The notes beneath the pieces were generated by a model. That model had not been told where the DNA came from. It saw only the letters and a list, made by a program, of their open reading frames with translations, and searched no databases. 17,993 nucleotides of DNA from DAOTZU01 sp034433995. GTDB lineage: Bacteria > Chloroflexota > Anaerolineae > UBA1429. Positions within the stretch are counted from its first letter, which is position 1. Each line of letters opens with the position of its first letter. The position numbers were made by a program, and so were the translations under genes. This document shows, in pieces, positions 13,280-17,993 of this stretch. The stretch spans positions 1 to 17,993 of the forward strand of contig DAOTZU010000285.1 of the NCBI GenBank assembly GCA_034433995.1. The letters run 5' to 3'.

Positions 13280-13618
13280 ATGAAACGCGTCAAGGCCTAT
13301 ACCCTCATCGTCGCCTGGACCTCGCCGGTGTTGTTGGTGCTCACCTGGCTGATGCTCCTGACGGGCTTGGGCACTTTTAAAGGCACCCTGCTCAGCCGAG
13401 CGACCTTGGGTTTGCTGCGCGGCGCCACGGCCGGCAAGTTGCACACCGTGTGGCTGCCGCTGGCGGTGGGCCTGCTGAGCTATCTGCACGGCATCCTTGG
13501 CTTGCAGCTCCTGCTCCATCGCTGGCGGCTGATCAAGCACAAAATGGCGTGGGAGGTCGGCCTTTTTGTGCTGGGGGCCATCTTGTTGCTACAATTCCTC
13601 CTGCTTTATTGGGGCTAA
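13280..13618 (+). CDS. small three-helix membrane protein with membrane histidines
   Basis: A 112-residue protein with helices at about 9-30, 56-78 and 90-110. Histidines at 55, 70 and 80 flank or lie within the second helix (LHTVWLP..., LSYLHGILG, LLLHRW), a layout seen in small cytochrome b-like proteins such as DUF4405. Heme binding is possible but not shown. It follows the diiron protein by 40 bases and is closed by a strong terminator, so it likely belongs to the same transcript and could donate electrons to it. Confidence 0.7.
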   Translation: MKRVKAYTLIVAWTSPVLLVLTWLMLLTGLGTFKGTLLSRATLGLLRGATAGKLHTVWLPLAVGLLSYLHGILGLQLLLHRWRLIKHKMAWEVGLFVLGAILLLQFLLLYWG

Positions 13619-13623
13619 AGATC

Positions 13624-13659
13624 GAGGGCGAGCGTTCAAAACGCTCGCCCTCTTGCTTT
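13624..13659 (+). terminator. rho-independent terminator of the oxygen-defence group
   Basis: A perfect 13-bp stem (13624-13636 with 13640-13652) and a 3-base loop, followed by TTGCTTT. It starts five bases after the membrane protein stop. Confidence 0.88.
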
Positions 13660-13707
13660 AACCAAGGCCAACCCGTGTCGGCCCTATTGCGCCTGCATTA
13701 AAGCAAG
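13652..13707. repeat. 10-bp inverted repeat
   Basis: CTTGCTTTAA (13652-13661) is mirrored by TTAAAGCAAG (13698-13707) with a 36-base spacer. It lies between the plus-strand terminator and the end of the 27-residue minus-strand gene. It could be a binding site or part of the 3' end of the minus transcript. The rest of 13660-13721 shows nothing else. Confidence 0.5.
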
Positions 13708-13721
13708 GCCGTGATAGACCG

Positions 13722-13805
13722 TCAGAGGCGCTTTCCACTCCGGCTGCCAAAAGAGAGCAGGAGAAGGCACAAGAACAAGGCCACTACGCCGAGCCACTGG
13801 ATCAT
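13722..13805 (-). CDS. 27-residue single-helix membrane microprotein (A)
   Basis: The predicted peptide starts MIQWLGVVALFLCLLLLS and ends in a short basic tail with three basic residues. GGGGAG lies eight bases before ATG 13805. A second in-frame ATG at 13835, preceded by GGGGTG, would add ten residues. It resembles microprotein B (13904-13978) in the helix and tail. It looks like the tiny membrane subunits that stabilise transporters or oxidases (KdpF or CydX type), but no such partner is in the window. The gene is below the size most gene finders report. Confidence 0.55.
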   Translation of the reverse strand: MIQWLGVVALFLCLLLLSFGSRSGKRL

Positions 13806-13903
13806 GGTCGCTGCTCCCCATCTGGGTTCATTCATGATAACACCCCAGAGCACTCTGCGATGCGTCCCGCGGGGCGATTTTTGGGCCATCTTTGATCCGC
13901 CCT

Positions 13904-13978
13904 TTAGGTGCGGCTGGCCGAGCGGCCGTTCAGCGAGAGCAACGCCAAACAGAGCGAAAGGGCGATGATGGTCAGCAT
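13904..13978 (-). CDS. 24-residue single-helix membrane microprotein (B)
   Basis: The peptide begins MLTIIALSLCLALLSLNGRS and ends in ASRT. A strong GGGAGGTG lies four bases before ATG 13978, the best ribosome-binding site in this stretch. Over a 20-residue alignment, 11 positions match microprotein A, and 8 of those 11 use a different codon, as expected if the protein and not the DNA is conserved. It sits downstream of the terminator at 14054-14094, so it needs its own promoter in 13979-14053; none is clear. Confidence 0.6.
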   Translation of the reverse strand: MLTIIALSLCLALLSLNGRSASRT

Positions 13979-14053
13979 GGGGCACCTCCCGGCGAGAACT
14001 ATCTCTTGCACCCCTGATAGACGACACAGCCCGCGCCAAGGTTCCCCTGAACG

Positions 14054-14094
14054 AAAAAACGCAAGGCCCACGATGGCGTTTCGTGGGCCTTGCG
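14054..14094 (-). terminator. rho-independent terminator of the minus-strand operon
   Basis: A perfect 14-bp stem (14060-14073 with 14081-14094) and 7-base loop are followed on the minus strand by six T residues (14059-14054). It begins 20 bases after the stop of the gene at 14115-14927. It is the strongest terminator in the window. Confidence 0.93.
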
Positions 14095-14114
14095 CCGGGC
14101 GCATGGATGGCTTT

Positions 14115-14927
14115 TCAGGGATATTGCCCCACAGCCCTCAAATTATCCAGGAGGAGGCGCACGTCCTCGGCCAACATGTTGGGGTTATCGCGGGTGTAGA
14201 TGCCCACGCAGACGGCATCCATGGGACGCATGTGCCGGGCCGCGTAGGCAAAGGCCTCCGCCGCCGGAATGCGCCCCGCGGCCAAGATCTTGTAGTGGAT
14301 CGCCGGCCGTTTGAGCTTTTGGATGGTGGCCACCCGCGCCTCCCGATCCTCATCCAGGTATTGCTCGGCGGCCGAAGGGTCGTGTTGCGGCGCGTTCTGG
14401 CGGGGTGATGGGTTGTAGTAGCAGACCATGTAGAAATCGAGCGCGAGGTTCTCCTCGGCCCAAAGGAAATCCTCCGGCATGTGCCCGGCGATGCCCACCG
14501 GCGCACCGGCCGCCTTGACCGTGGCAGCGAACGCGTGCACTGTGTCGTACCGTTGGTGGGCCAGCAAATAATCCATCACGCCGCCATGCAAGAAACACGC
14601 CGCGGCGCCGTGGTCCAGGCAGTACTGTGCGCCTTCCACCGTCGCCTCCGCCTCCGAGGCGGTCTGGGCGATCCAGCGCATGGTGCCCCCCTGATCCCAG
14701 TAGCGCCGCAACACCCGGGTGATGTGCTCATCGCCGCGACAAAGGCAAGCGGTCAACCCCAACTCCTGGGCCTGAAAGAGGGTCTCCACGATGCGCTCGT
14801 CGGTGTACCAGGCGGCCATCTCGGCGCTGCGCTGGCGCGATTGGTGTGAAAAGCCGCTGAAGGGGTTGCCGCCGATGATCAACCGCGAGACCGAGAGCGT
14901 CCCCAAGGTCACACTGGGCAAGGGCAT
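14115..14927 (-). CDS. conserved hypothetical protein, probable TIM barrel
   Basis: A 270-residue protein. The N-terminus (LGTLSVSRLIIGGNPFSGF) recalls the opening strand of aldo/keto reductase-like barrels. Alternating strand-helix segments follow, with motifs FLHGGVMD, GIAGHMPEDF and AIHYKILAAGRIP, and a C-terminal VGIYTRDNP. No aldo/keto reductase catalytic Tyr-Lys pair can be assigned. A GAGGT site lies three bases from the ATG. It follows the methyltransferase gene by 17 bases and ends at the operon terminator, so it may act in the same one-carbon or corrinoid pathway. I do not recognise a named family. Confidence 0.7.
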   Translation of the reverse strand: MPLPSVTLGTLSVSRLIIGGNPFSGFSHQSRQRSAEMAAWYTDERIVETLFQAQELGLTACLCRGDEHITRVLRRYWDQGGTMRWIAQTASEAEATVEGAQYCLDHGAAACFLHGGVMDYLLAHQRYDTVHAFAATVKAAGAPVGIAGHMPEDFLWAEENLALDFYMVCYYNPSPRQNAPQHDPSAAEQYLDEDREARVATIQKLKRPAIHYKILAAGRIPAAEAFAYAARHMRPMDAVCVGIYTRDNPNMLAEDVRLLLDNLRAVGQYP

Positions 14928-14945
14928 AAGACCTCGGCCAATCCC

Positions 14946-15797
14946 TTACTGGTTCTTTTGCGCCATCTGGCGATAGTAAGTCACATAGTTCATGCCGAAT
15001 TCGTCGCGCCCCAAAAGCAGGTCGGCGATCAAGATCGCCTTGCGCGATTGCGACGGGTTGACGATGGGGGCGTTGACCCCGGCAGCGATGGCCATGGCGA
15101 TAAAGATATCGTTGATCGCCTCGCGGTCGGGCAGGCCGAAGGAGATGTTGCTGGCGCCCAAGGTCATATTGACCCCCAGCTCCTCGCGCACGCCGCGAAT
15201 GGCGTTCAGCGTGGTGATGCCCGCCGTGGGGTCGGTGCAGACCGTCAGCGCCAGGCAGTCGATCAGCACGTCCTCCCGGGGGATACCCAGGGCCTCGGCG
15301 CGCTCGACGATCTTGCGGGCGATGGCGATGCGGTCCGCCGCGTTGCACGAGATGCCATTGTCGTCCATGGCCAGGCCGATGACGGCCGCGCCATACTCTT
15401 TCACCAAGGGCAACACCCGGGCCAACGAGGCCTCCTCACCGTTGACCGAGTTGATCAGCGCCTTGCCCTCATAGACGTCCAAGGCAGCTTTTAGGGCATC
15501 CTTGTTGGCCGAGTCAATGCACAGGGGAACGTCGGTCACCTCCATCACGGCCTTCACGGCCATGGGCAACACCTCCACCTCATCCACTCCGGCCGCGCCC
15601 ACGTTCACATCCAAGACTGTGGCGCCGGCCTCCACCTGCTCCAGGGCCATCTTGCGCACGCGGCTCATGTCCTTCTGCGCCAAGGCCTCGGCCAGCTTCT
15701 TTTTGCCGGTGGGGTTGATGCGCTCGCCGATGATGACGGTGGGATGGTCCGGCGAAATGACCACCTCCATGGTTTTGCTGCGGATCCGGGTTTCCAT
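14946..15797 (-). CDS. methyltetrahydrofolate methyltransferase (AcsE/MetH pterin-binding type)
   Basis: A 283-residue pterin-binding TIM barrel of the dihydropteroate synthase-like family. It shows GERINPTG (24-31), LDVNVG (62-67), CIDS (93-96), INSVNGEE (115-122), MDDNG (144-148) and the methyltransferase hallmark LGASNISFGLP (213-223) with N217. Such enzymes move the methyl group of methyl-H4folate to a corrinoid protein, as in the Wood-Ljungdahl pathway or methionine synthesis. The length matches stand-alone AcsE-type enzymes. GGAGGTG lies eight bases before ATG 15797. No corrinoid protein is encoded here, so the partner must lie elsewhere. Confidence 0.88.
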   Translation of the reverse strand: METRIRSKTMEVVISPDHPTVIIGERINPTGKKKLAEALAQKDMSRVRKMALEQVEAGATVLDVNVGAAGVDEVEVLPMAVKAVMEVTDVPLCIDSANKDALKAALDVYEGKALINSVNGEEASLARVLPLVKEYGAAVIGLAMDDNGISCNAADRIAIARKIVERAEALGIPREDVLIDCLALTVCTDPTAGITTLNAIRGVREELGVNMTLGASNISFGLPDREAINDIFIAMAIAAGVNAPIVNPSQSRKAILIADLLLGRDEFGMNYVTYYRQMAQKNQ

Positions 15798-15883
15798 GCG
15801 AGTAACACCTCCAAGTTTTTATGCCGTAGCGGTTCGGCGCCCAAAAGACGGGCAGGCCCAACCTCTGCGGCGAGATACCAATG

Positions 15884-16831
15884 CTAACGCTCCTCTTTGA
15901 TCTGACGCAAGAGCCCGCTCTTGTGCAAAAAGCGCTTGGCCACTGCCTCGGCCTTGGCGCCTCCGCTCAGCTGGCGGCGGATCTCGCCAAGGTCCTCCTG
16001 GGTCAGCGCGGCGGCCAGGCGGTTCAAAGGGTTCTCCAAAGCGGGAAACTCGCGCAAAACGGGCGTGCGCACCGCCACGGCGAGGTTCGAGGCTTGAAAG
16101 AAACCCCTATCATCCCGTAGCCACAGATACGTGGGCTTGATCACCTCCACATCTGTGGAGAGGCCCAGGGCACAATCGCACTGGCCCGCAACCAATGCGC
16201 GGTAGCCCTCCTCCAAGGGCAAGAAACGGACCAGGTCCGGGTTAAAACGCATGGCATAGACCTGTTCCAACCCGCGGATGCCACTTGTGGCGGCATATTG
16301 TTCCGGGGGCGTGCACAGCCGCACGTCCTTGTTGCGGCGATTGATGTACTGGCTCAGCTCGCTCAAGGTGGCGAGGCCCATCTCTTGGGCCCTGCTTCGC
16401 AGCATCACCAGGCCAAACGTATGTTGGCAGGGCGCCTGGGCCACCCAGGTGATCTGGTTATAGGCATCCTCCTGGCGCACCCGGCTAAAGGTCTCATCCG
16501 CGCTGCCCAAGGGCCGGTCGTGATGCAGGTGCACCAGCCAGGTCTCGCCGGTGTATTCCCACCACACATCCACCTGCCCCGCCAGCAGGGCCGCGCGCAC
16601 CATCCAAGGTTGGCCCAAATTGGTCTTGTCCACCACCGTGTAGCCGGCGGCGCGGAGCAACTGGATGGTCATCTGCCCCAAGACTTGCTGTTCAGGGCTA
16701 TCGGCGCTGGCCACCACGATGGGCAGGCGCTGGCGCGGGTTGCCCTGGCACGCCGCCAGCCAAAGGGCCAACCCAAGGCTCAGAAGCCACCACCAAGGAC
16801 GGGCCGCTCCCGTGCCCACATTGGCGCTCAT
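15884..16831 (-). CDS. glycine betaine/choline-type ABC substrate-binding lipoprotein (OpuAC/OsmF-like)
   Basis: A 315-residue binding protein. A signal peptide (about residues 11-27) ends in the lipobox LAAC with C28. The body has features of the OpuCC/OsmF family: VVASADSPEQQVLGQM near the start, an aromatic-rich DVWWEYTGE, and a DCALGLSTD segment before the last lobe. It would bind a quaternary amine or related osmolyte outside the cell. The ATG at 16831 overlaps the stop of the upstream gene (ATGA), so translation is coupled; an ATG at 16858 is a weaker alternative. No permease or ATPase gene is nearby. Confidence 0.87.
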   Translation of the reverse strand: MSANVGTGAARPWWWLLSLGLALWLAACQGNPRQRLPIVVASADSPEQQVLGQMTIQLLRAAGYTVVDKTNLGQPWMVRAALLAGQVDVWWEYTGETWLVHLHHDRPLGSADETFSRVRQEDAYNQITWVAQAPCQHTFGLVMLRSRAQEMGLATLSELSQYINRRNKDVRLCTPPEQYAATSGIRGLEQVYAMRFNPDLVRFLPLEEGYRALVAGQCDCALGLSTDVEVIKPTYLWLRDDRGFFQASNLAVAVRTPVLREFPALENPLNRLAAALTQEDLGEIRRQLSGGAKAEAVAKRFLHKSGLLRQIKEER

Positions 16832-17499
16832 CCTTCCGCATCGCCCCGCAGATAACATTCCTGAAAAACGCGCTCCAGCAGGGTCACCCGCCCGTTAGAG
16901 AGCCCCTGGAGCGCGGCCTCCAACGCCCGTGCCTGCTCATAGGGCACGGCCACGACCGCCGTCACCTCCTGGGCAAATTGGGCCTCGCGCACCCGCGCCC
17001 CGTAGCGGGGCAAAAGGCGCTGCAATTGGTTATAGAGGCCATAATCCATGGTGAGCCGGGCCAGCCGGTGCAGGACATACTCTACCGTGGGCAGAGCCTG
17101 AATGGCCTGGCGGGCGACGCCGCTATAAGCCCGCACCAAGCCCCCCGGCCCCAACTTGATGCCGCCGAAATAGCGCGTGCCCACCACCACCACATCGCCC
17201 AAGCCACTGCCCTCCAACACAGCCAGCATGGGGCGCCCCGCCGTGCCGCCCGGTTCACCGTCGTCGGAGGAGCCGCTCTGCGCATGGCGGCCGGCGCCGA
17301 GGCGAAAGGCCCAAGCATGGTGCTGGGCATCAGGGTAGGCCGCCCGGATGCGCGCCACAAAGGCTTGCGCCGCCACCACATCGGGGGCGGGCCCGGCGCT
17401 GCCGATAAAGCGCGAATTCTTGATGACCAGCTCGCTCCGCGCCTCGCCGGCCGGCGCCCGATAGCGCAAAAGCGGCGGCGGCTCGACCGGTGTGCTCAC
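16828..17499 (-). CDS. YigZ/IMPACT family protein
   Basis: A 223-residue protein with the N-terminal IMPACT domain: IKNSRFIGSA, HHAWAFRLG and the signature SSDDGEPGGTAGRPML, followed by GTRYFGGIKLGPGGLVRAY. The C-terminal DUF1949 domain spans about 140-210. Its biochemical role is not settled; eukaryotic IMPACT regulates translation under starvation. The start is GTG 17499 with GGAGAGGG upstream. A consensus promoter lies at 17532-17560, making it the first gene of the minus-strand operon. Confidence 0.9.
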   Translation of the reverse strand: MSTPVEPPPLLRYRAPAGEARSELVIKNSRFIGSAGPAPDVVAAQAFVARIRAAYPDAQHHAWAFRLGAGRHAQSGSSDDGEPGGTAGRPMLAVLEGSGLGDVVVVGTRYFGGIKLGPGGLVRAYSGVARQAIQALPTVEYVLHRLARLTMDYGLYNQLQRLLPRYGARVREAQFAQEVTAVVAVPYEQARALEAALQGLSNGRVTLLERVFQECYLRGDAEG

Positions 17500-17531
17500 C
17501 CTAGCCCTCTCCGGAGATCTGTGATGGGCTC

Positions 17532-17560
17532 ATTCTAAGGGGAGGGCTGCTCCTTGTCAA
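17532..17560 (-). promoter_or_regulatory. promoter of the YigZ operon
   Basis: On the minus strand: TTGACA (17560-17555), 17 bases, TAGAAT (17537-17532). The spacing and -35 are perfect; the -10 has one mismatch to consensus. No comparable promoter is visible for the plus-strand gene at 17739; TATACT at 17654 lacks a -35 box. Confidence 0.87.
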
Positions 17561-17738
17561 TTTGCTTAGGGATGAGACCTGTCGGGCCTGTCCCTTTACA
17601 CAGGATTTACGCCTCTTTTATGCGTCCTCTCCGCACAGGGAAGGAGAGCAAGCTATACTGATTATAGATTTATCCTTGGCCCAAACCCTGGAACGCCTCA
17701 GGGGCCGTTCGATCGTGTGGCAAGACAAGGAAGGCGAG

Positions 17739-17993
17739 ATGAGCAGCGCTATCGGCAAACGTATTCTCCTGGTGGATGATGAACCGCAGCTGTGTTATTC
17801 CGTGCGCGAGTTCCTTTCGCGGGTGGGCTATGAGGTGGTGGCGGCCGAGAGTGGCCCCCAGGCCCTGGATTTATTGGTGGAGGACCCGCCGGATCTCATC
17901 ATCTCGGATATTTTGATGGACGGGATGGACGGGTTCGAGTTCCAGCGGCGGGTGCAAAGTCTGACTGGCGCGGGCATTCCCTTTATCTTTCTC
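17739..17993 (+). CDS. response regulator receiver domain (3' end outside window)
   Basis: The first 85 residues are a CheY-like receiver: acidic pocket D13-D14 in LLVDDEP, phospho-acceptor D57 in IISDILMDGMDG, and the strand IPFIFL running off the end. Only the start is present, so the output domain (DNA-binding, GGDEF or none) is unknown. AAGGAAGG lies four bases before ATG 17739; an in-frame GTG at 17715 is less likely. No kinase gene is upstream. Confidence 0.9.
   Translation, partial: MSSAIGKRILLVDDEPQLCYSVREFLSRVGYEVVAAESGPQALDLLVEDPPDLIISDILMDGMDGFEFQRRVQSLTGAGIPFIFL

Noticed and set aside
13862..13883. Plus-strand hairpin plus T run (CGTCC/GGGCG then ATTTTT)
   Set aside because: The stem is only five pairs including a G-T pair, and no plus-strand gene lies upstream after the terminator at 13624-13659.
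13711..14408. Plus-strand open frames across the microprotein and minus-operon 3' region
   Set aside because: No ribosome-binding sites, Arg/Pro/His-biased peptides, and the main one runs through the minus-strand terminator and an established minus gene.
17654..17668. TATACT and TATAGA boxes before the response regulator
   Set aside because: Neither has a -35-like hexamer at the right distance; not strong enough to list as a promoter.
1..17993. CRISPR array, insertion sequence or prophage
   Set aside because: No repeat-spacer pattern, transposase, integrase or phage structural gene was seen anywhere in the window.

Overview
The window reads as a GC-rich bacterial chromosome segment of an anaerobic or microaerophilic organism. 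The gene set points to anaerobic redox metabolism: an NfnAB-type flavin transhydrogenase pair, a 2[4Fe-4S] ferredoxin, a class II superoxide reductase, a rubrerythrin-like diiron protein and a methyltetrahydrofolate methyltransferase. Strong AGGAGG-type Shine-Dalgarno sites and repeated TACAAT/TATAAT -10 boxes indicate a bacterium. Protein style and gene mix suggest Chloroflexota (Anaerolineae-like), but that is inference; no taxonomic marker beyond one tRNA is present.

Layout. 1-111: tRNA-Pro(CGG), missing its first base at the window edge, with a strong hairpin behind it. 241-1086: a DUF503 protein and two small membrane proteins. 1149-3520: consensus promoter, leader hairpin and the two-gene nfnAB operon. 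3565-4161: a lower-GC DUF433/DUF5615 toxin-antitoxin-like pair ending at a terminator that also faces the convergent gene. 4208-5527 (minus): UDP-sugar dehydrogenase of the WbpA type, divergent from an SIS-domain sugar-phosphate isomerase/deaminase (5695-6732) and an overlapping UroD-fold protein (6732-7844). The two divergent promoters occupy the same 30 bp.

7941-11965 is the most interesting part: a tightly packed seven-gene operon of ferredoxin, a NifS/IscS homologue that has lost its PLP-binding lysine, an IscU-DUF59 fusion, TusA, DsrE2, an exported sulfite-oxidase/MsrP-fold molybdoprotein and a PfpI/DJ-1 protein. It looks like a sulfur-relay or Fe-S assembly system in which the desulfurase is a pseudoenzyme, so sulfur must enter some other way. 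12069-13618, behind its own promoter, is an oxygen-defence group: DUF2892 protein, superoxide reductase, ferritin-like diiron protein and a small His-bearing membrane protein.

From 13722 to 17499 everything lies on the minus strand. Read 5' to 3' there is a consensus promoter, a YigZ-family protein translationally coupled to a betaine-type substrate-binding lipoprotein, a pterin-binding methyltransferase, an unknown probable TIM-barrel protein, a strong terminator, and then two tiny, mutually similar single-helix membrane proteins (24 and 27 residues). A response regulator begins at 17739 on the plus strand and runs off the end.
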